Shown: in pieces, positions 17,184 to 24,489 of the stretch
Position numbering within the stretch: the first letter of the stretch is position 1
Layout: every line of letters begins with the position of its first letter
Assembly: GCF_001425025.1 (NCBI RefSeq)
Contig: NZ_LMDE01000011.1
Location: 289,323 to 353,322 of the forward strand
Direction: 5' to 3'
DNA length: 64,000 bases
DNA from: Nocardioides sp. Root122
GTDB taxonomy: Bacteria; Actinomycetota; Actinomycetes; Propionibacteriales; Nocardioidaceae
The notes under the pieces: generated by a model
What the model was told of the DNA's origin: nothing
The model's database searches: none
What the model saw: the letters and a program-made list of their open reading frames with translations, nothing else
Made by a program: the position numbers and the translations under genes

Positions 17184-18002
17184 TCAGCGACCCCGGAACT
17201 GCGGCGCGCGCTTCTCCTTCGCAGCCGCGATCCCCTCCTGCAGGTCGGCGGTGGCGAGCGTCATCGGCTGGGCCAGCGCCTCCCACTGCAGTGCCGACTC
17301 GAAGTCGGCGTGGCCACCGTCGGCGAGCGCGATCTTGGTCAGCCGTGCCGCGATCGGAGCGGTCGCCGCCACCTCGGACGCGGTGGCGAGCACGTCGTCG
17401 AGGAAGGCGTCACCCTCCACGACGCGGGAGACCAGGCCGAGCCGCAACGCCTCGTCGGCCTCCACCACGCGACCGGTGAGCAGCAGGTCTCGGGCGTGGG
17501 CGGGTCCGACCACGTTGGGCAGCAGGTAGGTGCCCGCCATGCCCGCGTGCATCCCGAGCTTGTTGAACGGCAGGCCCAGCTTGGCGCCGGCCGCGGCGTA
17601 GCGGATGTCGCAGGCCAGGGCCAGGCACAGCCCGGCGCCGATCGCGTGCCCGTTGACCGCGGCGATGGTCGGCACCTCGAGGCGACGGATCGAGAGCCAG
17701 GCCCGGTAGAACGGCATCATCCGCGCGCGCAGGTGGTCGACGCTCGCGTCGGGCTCGCTGGCGATCCACGAGGTGTTGCCGCCCGAGCAGAACGCGCTGC
17801 CCGCGCCCGTCACCACCACGACCCGCACGGTGGGGTCGACGGCGAGCGCGTCGATCGCCCGGACCCACGACGAGGTCATCTCGTCGCTCATCGCGTTGCG
17901 CATGTCGGGGTTGTCGAGGGTCAGCAGGACGACGCCCTCGGAGGGGCGCTCGAGACGCAGGTGGGAGAGGTCGGACGGGGGCTCTGACAGGTGCTCGGAC
18001 AT
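17184..18002 (-). CDS. Enoyl-CoA hydratase/isomerase family protein
   Basis: 272 aa, usual crotonase size. The oxyanion-hole segments are visible as GAGSAFCSGGN at about 65-75 and NGHAIGAGLCLALACDIRYAA at about 116-136, with the trailing RLGLVSRVVE helix. One of the two usual catalytic Glu positions is not obvious, so the exact reaction (hydratase, isomerase or hydrolase) cannot be assigned. It acts on acyl-CoA in the cytosol. A strong dyad at 18023-18056, 21 bp upstream of the ATG, suggests repression by a TetR/FadR-like regulator. Confidence 0.9.
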   Translation of the reverse strand: MSEHLSEPPSDLSHLRLERPSEGVVLLTLDNPDMRNAMSDEMTSSWVRAIDALAVDPTVRVVVVTGAGSAFCSGGNTSWIASEPDASVDHLRARMMPFYRAWLSIRRLEVPTIAAVNGHAIGAGLCLALACDIRYAAAGAKLGLPFNKLGMHAGMAGTYLLPNVVGPAHARDLLLTGRVVEADEALRLGLVSRVVEGDAFLDDVLATASEVAATAPIAARLTKIALADGGHADFESALQWEALAQPMTLATADLQEGIAAAKEKRAPQFRGR

Positions 18003-18022
18003 GGCCTGAGGGTACTGATGCC

Positions 18023-18056
18023 GCTGAGCGTGGAATCAGGCGGTTTCACGCTCAGC
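18023..18056. promoter_or_regulatory. 13-bp-arm dyad upstream of the enoyl-CoA hydratase gene
   Basis: GCTGAGCGTG at 18023-18032 pairs exactly with CACGCTCAGC at 18047-18056. The arms extend three more bases inward with one mismatch. The position, just upstream of the hydratase start on the minus strand, fits an operator. No cognate regulator gene is adjacent. Confidence 0.5.
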
Positions 18057-18194
18057 GCGTGTGGTGCGTGAGCGTGGGCCACGCGTGGCGTAGTGTCGGC
18101 GACGGAGCACGGGCAGCCGCTCGAGCTCCCCGGCGGGCTTCCCCCACGAGCAACCCCGTCGCGACGACCAAGAGAAACAAGCAAGGAGGCCGTC

Positions 18195-18353
18195 ATGGCG
18201 GAGACCTGGAGCGGTGAGTTCTACTGCGTCAAGTGCAAGGAGAAGCGCGAGGCGGAGGGCGAGATCAAGGTCAACGACAAGGGCACCAAGATGGCCAAGG
18301 GCGTGTGCCCGGTCTGCGGTACCAACCTGAACCGCATCCTCGGCAAGGCGTGA
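18195..18353 (+). CDS. DUF5679-type small zinc-ribbon protein, 52 aa
   Basis: The protein reads MAETWSGEFYCVKCKEKREA at the start and has a second knuckle GVCPVCGTN, giving CxxC-N25-CxxC, a complete zinc ribbon in 52 residues. The Lys-rich linker KVNDKGTKMAKG is typical of the DUF5679 family. The ATG at 18195 has a strong AAGGAGG site. An in-frame upstream start at 18093 was rejected because it lies before this ribosome site. Function unknown; the size and fold suggest RNA or protein binding. Confidence 0.9.
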   Translation: MAETWSGEFYCVKCKEKREAEGEIKVNDKGTKMAKGVCPVCGTNLNRILGKA

Positions 18354-18441
18354 CCCTTCACCCCTTGAGCTGACAGCGGCGGCGACACCTGCGGGTGGCG
18401 CCGCCGCTCTGCATTTCCGGCTGTGGAGGACGTCTCGGTCC

Positions 18442-18960
18442 GTGCCGGCCGGTGGCAGCGTGTGCGGCATGTACGACGTCCCGCTGCGCGCCCAGCTCGA
18501 CTGCCCCGAGGAGTGGGCGGGGCCGGTGAGGGCCGCCCTCCTCGCGGCGGGCGTGTCCCCCGACGCCGGCGCTCCGGTCGGGATCGCCGTCGCGCCCGGG
18601 CGGCTGGTGTCGGCGACCGTCGACGACTGGACGGTCGCCTCGCTCCCCCACGTGCTCGTCGGAGTGCGCCCCCAGGCGGTCGAGGTGGGGCCGTGGGTGG
18701 CCCCGGGTGTCGGGCCGTGTGCCCGGTGCGTGGCCGCCGCCGTCCTCGACGACGGCAGCCGCAGCCCGGCGCCACCCCTCGTCCGTCCGCTGTTGGCGGT
18801 GGCAGCCGGGGTCGTGGCGCGCGAGCTCGGGGCCTGGGCACGCAGCGAGACGCCGAGCACGTGGCTCACCTCGTGGCGCCACGACCACGAGCCGCTGCCG
18901 CACCAGCGACGGTGGGAGCGCCACCCCTACTGCGGGTGCGCCTGGTTCGACACGGTGTGA
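18442..18960 (+). CDS. Hypothetical protein resembling the N-terminal part of TOMM cyclodehydratases
   Basis: About 172 aa. It contains PHVLVGVRPQAVEVGPWVAP, then CARCVAAAVLDDG, and ends HPYCGCAWFDTV. The VGVRP...VGPWV...PCARC run resembles the RiPP-recognition/ThiF-like N-terminal region of azole cyclodehydratase (ocin-ThiF-like) proteins, and the CxxC plus terminal CGC could bind zinc. There is no ATP-grasp or YcaO domain and no RiPP cluster nearby. The start is unclear: GTG 18442 (GGAGGA 11 bases upstream), GTG 18460 or ATG 18469. The resemblance is from memory and modest; a plain hypothetical protein is the safe label. Confidence 0.65.
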   Translation: MPAGGSVCGMYDVPLRAQLDCPEEWAGPVRAALLAAGVSPDAGAPVGIAVAPGRLVSATVDDWTVASLPHVLVGVRPQAVEVGPWVAPGVGPCARCVAAAVLDDGSRSPAPPLVRPLLAVAAGVVARELGAWARSETPSTWLTSWRHDHEPLPHQRRWERHPYCGCAWFDTV

Positions 18961-18976
18961 GGCGGTGCCCCGCCGG

Positions 18977-19144
18977 TCACCACCACTCGCTGTCGAGCTT
19001 GCTCTCCATCGCGCGGAGGTGCTCGCGCGAGCAGGCGTCGCAGAACGCTCGGCGTCGCCCGTTCTCCACGGCGGTCGTCCAGGTGAGGGTCTCGCCCTCC
19101 GGGGCCTGGGTGCCGCAGAAGGCGCAGGTGACCAGCTCGACCAT
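18977..19144 (-). CDS. Small Cys-rich protein, 55 aa
   Basis: A short gene that is easy to miss. It reads MVELVTCAFCGTQAPEGETL, continues with a WTTAVENGRRR linker, then FCDACSREHLRAMESKLDSEWW. The pattern CxxC-N24-CxxC is a treble-clef or zinc-ribbon like those of small actinobacterial regulators. The ATG at 19144 and TGA at 18977 are both clear. It lies tail to tail with the TOMM-like gene. No function can be assigned; the regular Cys pairs argue strongly that it is coding. Confidence 0.8.
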   Translation of the reverse strand: MVELVTCAFCGTQAPEGETLTWTTAVENGRRRAFCDACSREHLRAMESKLDSEWW

Positions 19145-19147
19145 GTC

Positions 19148-19299
19148 ACGAGCCTAGCCGGGACCGACGCAGGAGGTCACGGCGTGGCGAGGGAGATTGA
19201 GCAAGCCCGTCACCGAGCGTGCGAGGTGACGACGGCGCGTCGAAATCCAGACGAGCCTAGCCGGGACCGACGCAGGAGGTCACTGCGTGGTGAGGGAGA
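19148..19299 (+). repeat. Two 49-bp direct repeats, 103 bp apart
   Basis: 19148-19196 and 19251-19299 are identical except for two bases; both begin ACGAGCCTAGCCGGGACC. A second, interleaved repeat of 27 bases begins GACGGCGCGTCGAAATC at 19231 and again at 19298. The stretch 19145-19317 has no gene; the first unit begins just 4 bp before the small-gene start. Confidence 0.8.
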
Positions 19300-19317
19300 C
19301 GGCGCGTCGAAATCGAG

Positions 19318-19358
19318 ACGAGCCGGTACGACGTCACGGTGACGTCGTACCGGCTCGT
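19318..19358 (-). terminator. 20-bp perfect hairpin downstream of the whiB7-region small gene
   Basis: ACGAGCCGGTACGACGTCAC at 19318-19337 is followed by one base and its exact reverse complement at 19339-19358. It lies about 50 bp past the stop of the 64-aa gene. It may act as a bidirectional transcription barrier. Confidence 0.75.
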
Positions 19359-19409
19359 GCGGTGCTCACCCGCGATCAGGGCGAGAGCGTTTCCGAGGAA
19401 ACTTCGTCG

Positions 19410-19604
19410 TCAGATCGAGCGAGCGAGGGCGAGACGCGCCTGCTGCGCGGCCTGCTCGGCCTTGCGGCTCATGCGACGGGCCATGGTCAGGTGGTGACCA
19501 CGCCGCAGTTCATGCGCCTCTCCCAGGCGCGCGGACATTTGCGCGCGTGCGAGTTCTTCATTCATGAGATTCATGTCGGTGCTTCCGTTTCGGTAGGTCT
19601 TCAT
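19410..19604 (-). CDS. Small basic helical protein, 64 aa
   Basis: MKTYRNGSTDMNLMNEELARAQM starts a protein that is almost entirely helical, with many Ala, Arg and His residues, ending AAQQARLALARSI. No Cys, no membrane segment. Start ambiguity: ATG 19604 (AGGAAA upstream) or ATG 19574/19565 in MNLMNEE (GGAAG upstream). It is 82 bp downstream of whiB7 on the same strand and upstream of the 20-bp hairpin, so it may share the whiB7 transcript. I do not recognise a family. Confidence 0.65.
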   Translation of the reverse strand: MKTYRNGSTDMNLMNEELARAQMSARLGEAHELRRGHHLTMARRMSRKAEQAAQQARLALARSI

Positions 19605-19686
19605 TGAGGTGTATTTCCTGTGTTTCCTCGGAGGTGGTTGAGCGGTGGCGCCTGAGGCTGCCCCGTCCTTCTGGGAGCTGCCCGAC

Positions 19687-20037
19687 CTAGGCGACCTGGA
19701 AGGTCTGGTCGGACTTGCGGGGCCGGCCTCGCGGCCGCTTGCGCGGGATCACCACGCCCTGGAGGAAGAGCTCGCCTCCCCAGACGCCCCACGGCTCACG
19801 CCGTTCGAGGGCTCCGTCGAGGCACAGCGCCTGCACGGGGCAGTCGGTGCAGAGGGCCTTGGCGTGCTCCACGTCCGCGGGGGACTCGGCAAACCACAGC
19901 TCTGCGTCGTTGACGCGGCAGGGCAGCAACTCCTCATCCACTCCGGCAGCTGCGTCGTGCAGGGCGCCGAGCGGGGCCTGGGGCTCCAGCTGGCGTGCGT
20001 CGGCAGCTCGATTGCGGTCGAGAACGCTGATGGTCAT
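19687..20037 (-). CDS. whiB7: WhiB7-type iron-sulfur transcriptional regulator
   Basis: 116 aa. Four cluster-binding cysteines are at about 40, 63, 66 and 72 (CTDCPVQALC). The GVWGG turn that contacts the sigma factor is at about 84-88, and a C-terminal AT-hook RPRGRPRK at about 101-108. The AT-hook is specific to WhiB7, which works with SigA at promoters having an AT-rich box upstream of -35 and switches on intrinsic antibiotic-resistance genes. ATG 20037 follows GGAGGTG. Upstream on the same strand are a 60-aa leader ORF, a terminator hairpin with U-tract and a promoter with an AT-rich upstream box, the expected attenuation set-up. Confidence 0.93.
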   Translation of the reverse strand: MTISVLDRNRAADARQLEPQAPLGALHDAAAGVDEELLPCRVNDAELWFAESPADVEHAKALCTDCPVQALCLDGALERREPWGVWGGELFLQGVVIPRKRPRGRPRKSDQTFQVA

Positions 20038-20090
20038 GTGTTCACCTCCTACTCGTTGACCTGATCGCGGGTTTGGGAAAACTCGGTGGG

Positions 20091-20133
20091 ACAAACAGAA
20101 AGGCCGCGGATCCCTGGGTGGGTTCCGCGGCCT
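20091..20133 (-). terminator. Leader attenuator of whiB7
   Basis: AGGCCGCGGA (20101-20110) pairs with TCCGCGGCCT (20124-20133) around a 13-nt loop. On the minus strand the stem is followed by TTTCTGTTTGT (20100-20090), a real U-rich tail, rare in this genome. It lies between the leader ORF stop (20160) and whiB7 (20037). Confidence 0.85.
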
Positions 20134-20159
20134 GGAGGCTGCCGGTGCGAGGTGATGAC

Positions 20160-20342
20160 CTAGCTCGACGGACTCCAGGCGGGAGAACCCGGGAAATCGC
20201 CCTTGATGCGAACGATGGCGGCGTCGCCCTGGACGGCCACCACAGCAGCGCCGAAGGCGCGCAGGTGCGCGCAGGGGCGGCCGAGGGTGGACATGCCGAA
20301 GGACGGCGTCCAAGCCGTCATCGTCTTCGTGTAGTTCTCCAT
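20160..20342 (-). CDS. Leader ORF of whiB7, 60 aa
   Basis: The ATG at 20342 has an excellent AAGGAGG site 8 bases upstream. The frame reads MENYTKTMTAWTPSFGMSTL and then an Ala/Val-rich strand-like segment VVAVQGDAAIVRIKGDFPG, ending TAG at 20160, 27 bases before the attenuator stem. It could be a true small protein or a regulatory upstream ORF. Established knowledge from mycobacteria is that translation of a whiB7 upstream ORF controls a downstream terminator in response to ribosome-targeting antibiotics. Here the ORF is longer than the few-codon mycobacterial type, so a dual role is possible. Confidence 0.75.
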   Translation of the reverse strand: MENYTKTMTAWTPSFGMSTLGRPCAHLRAFGAAVVAVQGDAAIVRIKGDFPGSPAWSPSS

Positions 20343-20416
20343 GGGGGCCACCTCCTTCAGGGCATCGGGCGCGGATCGTTGTCAGCGATCCCATGCGCGG
20401 GGTTGTTGTGAGAGGA

Positions 20417-20446
20417 ACGCTAGACCCTGACCGTCGTCAGGGGCAA
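20417..20446 (-). promoter_or_regulatory. Candidate whiB7 promoter with WhiB7 box
   Basis: On the minus strand: -35 TTGCCC (20446-20441), 18-bp spacer, -10 TAGCGT (20422-20417). Immediately upstream of -35 is AAATCGT and a TTAAAT run, an AT-rich box expected for WhiB7 autoregulation. Pattern-based. Confidence 0.5.
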
Positions 20447-20461
20447 ACGATTTAATGGGTA

Positions 20462-22588
20462 TTACTCAGAATTTTCTTCGGACGTCGATCCGAGGGCTTC
20501 CTGGACGGGGGTCCCGGCCACCACGGCGAGCACCTGGTCGCCGTACTTGGTGAGCTTGCCGGGCCCCACGCCGCTGATCGCTCGCAGCCCCGCGCTGTCC
20601 TTCGGGACGTGCTCGGCGATGAGCTGGAGGGTGGCGTCGGTGAAGACCACGAAGGCCGGCACGCTGTCGGCCGAGGACCGGGCCAAGCGCCACTCCCGCA
20701 GCCGCTCGAACAGCGCCTCGTCGTAGGAGGCGGGGCAGTCCGCGCAGCGACCGGTCTTCTTCTCGTGCGCGGTGGACAGCGCCCGTCCGCACTCGCGGCA
20801 GTGCATCGCGGCGCGGTTGCGCCGGGTGCGCTCGCGCCGCTGCCCGGAGACGCCGGGCACGCCGTCGAGCAGGGGCGCCAGGAACGGCGAGCTCCCGCGC
20901 GTGGCGCGCCCGCCGGGCTCACGGGCGGTGGCCCACGAGACGGCGAGCTCGTCGCGGGCCCGCGTCATCGCGACGTAGAGCAGGCGCCGCTCCTCCTCGA
21001 CCTCCGCGGGGGTCGACGCCTGGGCGATCGGCATCATCTTCTCGTGCATGCCGGCAACGAAGACGGCGTCCCACTCCAGGCCCTTGGCCGAGTGGATCGT
21101 GGAGACGGTGACCGCGTCGGCGACAGGGGCGTGCTGCTCACCGGCGCGCCGGTCGAGGTCGTCGACGAACGCGCCGAGGTCGGCGTCGGGACGCTCGCGG
21201 CCGAAGTCGGCGGCCAGGTCGACGAGGGCCTGCAGAGACTCCCAGCGGTTGCGGACCTCTCCCCTGCCCTCGGGCGGCTGCGTCGAGTGACCCATCTGGG
21301 AGAGCACCGCCAGCACGGCGTCGGCGACGGGACCGCCGGCACCGCCGCTGCGCGCGGCCCCCCGGACCAGGGTGATCGCCTGCCGGACCTCTCCCCGGTC
21401 GAAGAAGCGGGCGGCGCCGCGGATGACGTAGGGGATGCCGCGCGCGGCGAGCGCCTCCTCGAAGCGCTCGGACTGGGCGTTGATGCGGAGCAGCACGGCC
21501 ATCCGGCTCGCCGGCGTGCCGGAGGCGCGGAGGCCTGCCACCCGGTCGGCCACCGCGTCGGCCTCCGCGACCTCGTCGGGCGACTCACGGAAGGTGATCG
21601 CCGGACCTGCCGGGCGCTGGGCGACGAGGTCGACGCCCTTGCTGGCCGTGCCCGCGAGCAACCTGTTGGCGGCGGCGACGACCTCGGGCGTGGAGCGGTA
21701 GTTGCGGACGAGCTCGACGCTGGTGGCGCCGGGGAACCGCTGGGTGAAGTCGCGGAGGTAGCGCGCGTCGGCACCGGCGAAGGAGTAGATCGTCTGCGAC
21801 GGGTCGCCCACGACGCACAGCTCGTCACGGCCGCCGAGCCAGAGGTCGAGCAGGGCGTGCTGGAGGGGCGAGACGTCCTGGAACTCGTCGACGACGAACC
21901 ACTTGTACTGCCGGCGGACCTGCGCGGCCACGGCCTCGTTGTCGGCGAGCAGGCCGGCTGCGAAGAGCAGCACGTCCTCCATGTCCATCCGGCCCTGGTT
22001 GCGCTTGACCTCCTCGTAGGAGTCGAAGGCCCGGGCGACCACGGCAGGGTCGAGGCCGGAGACGGCACGACCGCGGGAGGCGGCGACGGCGGCATAGGTG
22101 TCGGGGGCGACGTTGGAGACCTTGGCCCACTCGATCTCGCTCGCGAGGTCGCGCAGCGTCGCCTGGTCGACGCCGAGCCGCTGCCGGCGGGCGGCCAGCG
22201 CGAGCATCGCCAGCTTGGACTCGGTCAGCTCGGGCAGGTCGCGGTTGTGCACGCGGGGCCAGAAGAAGCGCAGCTGCCGCAGGGCCGCGGAGTGGAACGT
22301 GCGGGCCTGGACGCCGGGAGCGCCGAGCGCCCGCAGCCGCTCGCGCATCTCGCCCGCGGCGCGGGTGGTGAACGACAGGGCGAGCACCTCGGTCGGCGCA
22401 TAGAGCCCCGTCGCGACGCCGTGCGCGATCCGGTGGGTGATCGCCCGGGTCTTGCCGGTGCCGGCACCGGCCAGGACCCGGACCGGGCCACGGAGCGCCT
22501 CGGCGACCTGTCGCTGCTCGGGATCGAGCGCTTCGAGCAACGTCGGCTCCTGCGGGACTTCGGGGGTGACTGGGCGGGCGAGCGCCAC
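20462..22588 (-). CDS. uvrD2: ATP-dependent DNA helicase UvrD2
   Basis: 708 aa, superfamily 1A 3'-5' helicase. The Walker A motif AGAGTGKTRAITHR lies at about 40-53, motif II DEFQDVSPLQ at about 230 and the QTIYSF/GDPSQ motifs follow. VSTIHSAKGLEWD is motif V, and VAMTRARDEL is motif VI. Downstream is a tetracysteine segment CRECGRALS...GRCADCPASY, and the protein ends with an HRDC domain (about 625-700). This tail is specific to actinobacterial UvrD2. GTG start at 22588. It is divergent from mycoredoxin and upstream of whiB7. It acts on DNA in repair or replication. Confidence 0.94.
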   Translation of the reverse strand: MALARPVTPEVPQEPTLLEALDPEQRQVAEALRGPVRVLAGAGTGKTRAITHRIAHGVATGLYAPTEVLALSFTTRAAGEMRERLRALGAPGVQARTFHSAALRQLRFFWPRVHNRDLPELTESKLAMLALAARRQRLGVDQATLRDLASEIEWAKVSNVAPDTYAAVAASRGRAVSGLDPAVVARAFDSYEEVKRNQGRMDMEDVLLFAAGLLADNEAVAAQVRRQYKWFVVDEFQDVSPLQHALLDLWLGGRDELCVVGDPSQTIYSFAGADARYLRDFTQRFPGATSVELVRNYRSTPEVVAAANRLLAGTASKGVDLVAQRPAGPAITFRESPDEVAEADAVADRVAGLRASGTPASRMAVLLRINAQSERFEEALAARGIPYVIRGAARFFDRGEVRQAITLVRGAARSGGAGGPVADAVLAVLSQMGHSTQPPEGRGEVRNRWESLQALVDLAADFGRERPDADLGAFVDDLDRRAGEQHAPVADAVTVSTIHSAKGLEWDAVFVAGMHEKMMPIAQASTPAEVEEERRLLYVAMTRARDELAVSWATAREPGGRATRGSSPFLAPLLDGVPGVSGQRRERTRRNRAAMHCRECGRALSTAHEKKTGRCADCPASYDEALFERLREWRLARSSADSVPAFVVFTDATLQLIAEHVPKDSAGLRAISGVGPGKLTKYGDQVLAVVAGTPVQEALGSTSEENSE

Positions 22589-22725
22589 CCTAGACGCCGC
22601 TGCCGACAGCGGCCCCGGCCCGGTCGGCGTACCTGTGGAGAGGCCGGAGCGGGCGGCCGGTGTGAGGTCGGCGACCCCGGCGCCGGCGCGGGAATGCCCA
22701 CGGGCGGGTCGTCGTTGTGCGGGAC

Positions 22726-22977
22726 ATGTCCGAGAGCAAGTTCACCATGTTCACCACGCCCTGGTGCGGTTACTGCCACCGCCTGAAGAGCCAGCTCGAC
22801 CGCGAGGGCATCGCCTTCGACCTGGTCGACATCGAGCAGGTGCCGGACGCCGCGTTCACCGTCGAGCAGGCCAACGGCGGCAACCAGACGGTGCCGACGC
22901 TGCTGTTCGCCGACGGCAGCACGCTGACCAACCCCTCCGTGGCGCAGGTCAAGGACAGGCTCGCGGCCCTTTCATGA
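22726..22977 (+). CDS. Mycoredoxin (glutaredoxin-fold mycothiol-dependent reductase)
   Basis: 83 aa. A single glutaredoxin domain with the active site TPWCGYCHRLKSQL (Cys14, Cys17), the TVPTLLFADGS cis-Pro region and a C-terminal VKDRLAALS helix. The CGYC site is that of mycoredoxin-1, which reduces mycothiolated proteins in actinobacteria. The ATG at 22726 is preferred over GTG 22717. It is divergent from uvrD2 and 43 bp from the next gene. Cytosolic redox role by family. Confidence 0.9.
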   Translation: MSESKFTMFTTPWCGYCHRLKSQLDREGIAFDLVDIEQVPDAAFTVEQANGGNQTVPTLLFADGSTLTNPSVAQVKDRLAALS

Positions 22978-23020
22978 GGCTGGCCCGCGGCCGGACGCCG
23001 TCCGGGGATAACCTGACGTC

Positions 23021-23494
23021 GTGTCACTGCTGAACTCGATCGATCGAGACCACGTCCTGACCGCGCTGGACACGTGGGACGCAGCGGGCGGGGCCAACTA
23101 CATGCTGGTCCGCGGTGGTGTGTCGACCCACGTGCTGCTCCACCACGGCAAGGAGTACGACGCCGCGGCGATCGCGGGCATCGCCCACGGCCTCGCCACC
23201 GGCCGCACGCTCGCCCCGCAGGACATCCCCGGCGGGGCGGCCGGCGCCAGCAAGGCCCTCGTGCGCCTGGGGTTCGACGTCCGCGACGACTCGCCGCCCA
23301 GCGAGCGCGTGCCGGGCACCCGTGCCCGCACCCCGCGCACGTCGTCGGGCTCGACGTCGTCCGGCTCGCGGTCGACGCGCAGCACGGGAACCCCGCGTCC
23401 GACCCGCGTCGCGGCCACGGACAAGCCGGTCAACCTCTGCCCCCGCTGCTACATCGCGCTGCCGGCCACCGGAATCTGCGACACCTGCGACTGA
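23021..23494 (+). CDS. Stand-alone ScoMcrA-N-like head domain with C-terminal zinc ribbon
   Basis: 157 aa, GTG start. Residues 5-90 (DRDHVLTALDTWDAAGG; LLHHGKEYDAAAIAGIAHGLATGRTLAPQDIPGG; LVRLGFDV) match the pattern I know from the N-terminal head domain of the McrA-type restriction endonuclease ScoMcrA: the 'HDGR.YDSKAI.G.AHG.ATG' core. Here it is not attached to SRA/SBD/HNH domains. Instead a 40-residue Ser/Thr/Arg-rich linker leads to a zinc ribbon CPRCYIALPATGICDTCD. The domain's function is unclear even in ScoMcrA. The family resemblance is by eye; coding is certain from the pattern. Confidence 0.82.
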   Translation: MSLLNSIDRDHVLTALDTWDAAGGANYMLVRGGVSTHVLLHHGKEYDAAAIAGIAHGLATGRTLAPQDIPGGAAGASKALVRLGFDVRDDSPPSERVPGTRARTPRTSSGSTSSGSRSTRSTGTPRPTRVAATDKPVNLCPRCYIALPATGICDTCD

Positions 23495-23512
23495 CGGCGC
23501 GACCCGGCGGGC

Positions 23513-24436
23513 TCAGCCCCAGCCGGGTCCGTCGAGCGGGCGTCCGAACCAGCTCTCGATGAGCGAGGACGAGATCGAGACCCCGCGGGGCACGACCAGC
23601 TCGCCCGAGCGCGCGGCCTCCTCGAACTGCCGACGCGTCCACCAGCGCGCCTCCTCGATCTCCGCGCCGTCGACGTCGATCTCCGTGGTGAGCGCCCGCC
23701 CGGTGAAGCCGAGCATCAGGCTCGCCGGCAGCGGCCACGGCTGGCTGCCGAAGTAGGACACCTCGCCGACCGTCACGCCGACCTCCTCGTCCACCTCACG
23801 GCGTACGGCGTCCTCCAGGGTCTCCCCCGGCTCGCAGAAGCCCGCGAGCGTGGACCAGCGTCCGACGGGCCAGGCCCGGTTGCGGCCGAGCAGGATCGCC
23901 TCGTCGTCCCCCTCGCCGTGGGTGATCGCCATGATCACCGCCGGGTCCGTGCGCGGGAACTGCGGGCGGTCGCACTGCGTGCACCGCAGCTCGTGACCGG
24001 CGGCGCGGCTCTCGAGCGCCCCGCCGCACCGCGGGCAGTGGCGGGTGGCGTGGTGCCACTCGGCCAGCCCGATGGCGTGCATCAGCAACGGCGCCTGCTC
24101 GGCGGCGCCGTCGGCGAGCAGGCCGAGCACGTTGCGCAGCGGCACCCAGTCATCGGGGTCGCCGGGCGCGTCGTCCGGCGCCACGATCACCGCCAGGTGC
24201 ACGACCTCGTCCCGGGAGCCGAGCAGCACGAGCCGGCCCTCCGGTGCCTCAGCGGGCGTCGTCCAGCGGATCTCCCCGTCGAGGGGACGCAGCCGGTTGC
24301 CTGCCACGACCAGGACACGCGTCGCGGGGTCGCGCTGCACCTCGGCGAGCCACGCGGCGTCGGTGCGCCGCAGGCCCATCCGGTTGTGGGCGTGCCGGGA
24401 CAGGGCCACGTGCGGAAGGGTGCGGTCGTCGGTCAC
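23513..24436 (-). CDS. nudC: NAD(+) diphosphatase / NADH pyrophosphatase
   Basis: 307 aa. An N-terminal domain of about 130 residues is followed by the zinc ribbon [22 protein letters not shown] (about 138-159), then TDPAVIMAI and the Nudix box [22 protein letters not shown] (about 210-231). The NudC-specific [14 protein letters not shown] follows. All hallmarks of NudC are present. It hydrolyses NAD(H) to NMN(H) and AMP and can remove the NAD cap from RNA. It is convergent with the ScoMcrA-N-like gene by 18 bp and divergent from deoD. Confidence 0.94.
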   Translation of the reverse strand: MTDDRTLPHVALSRHAHNRMGLRRTDAAWLAEVQRDPATRVLVVAGNRLRPLDGEIRWTTPAEAPEGRLVLLGSRDEVVHLAVIVAPDDAPGDPDDWVPLRNVLGLLADGAAEQAPLLMHAIGLAEWHHATRHCPRCGGALESRAAGHELRCTQCDRPQFPRTDPAVIMAITHGEGDDEAILLGRNRAWPVGRWSTLAGFCEPGETLEDAVRREVDEEVGVTVGEVSYFGSQPWPLPASLMLGFTGRALTTEIDVDGAEIEEARWWTRRQFEEAARSGELVVPRGVSISSSLIESWFGRPLDGPGWG

Positions 24437-24489
24437 GCTGCCACGCTAGTCGGTGGCCCGACGACGGCCGGTCGGTAACCTCTGCCCCC

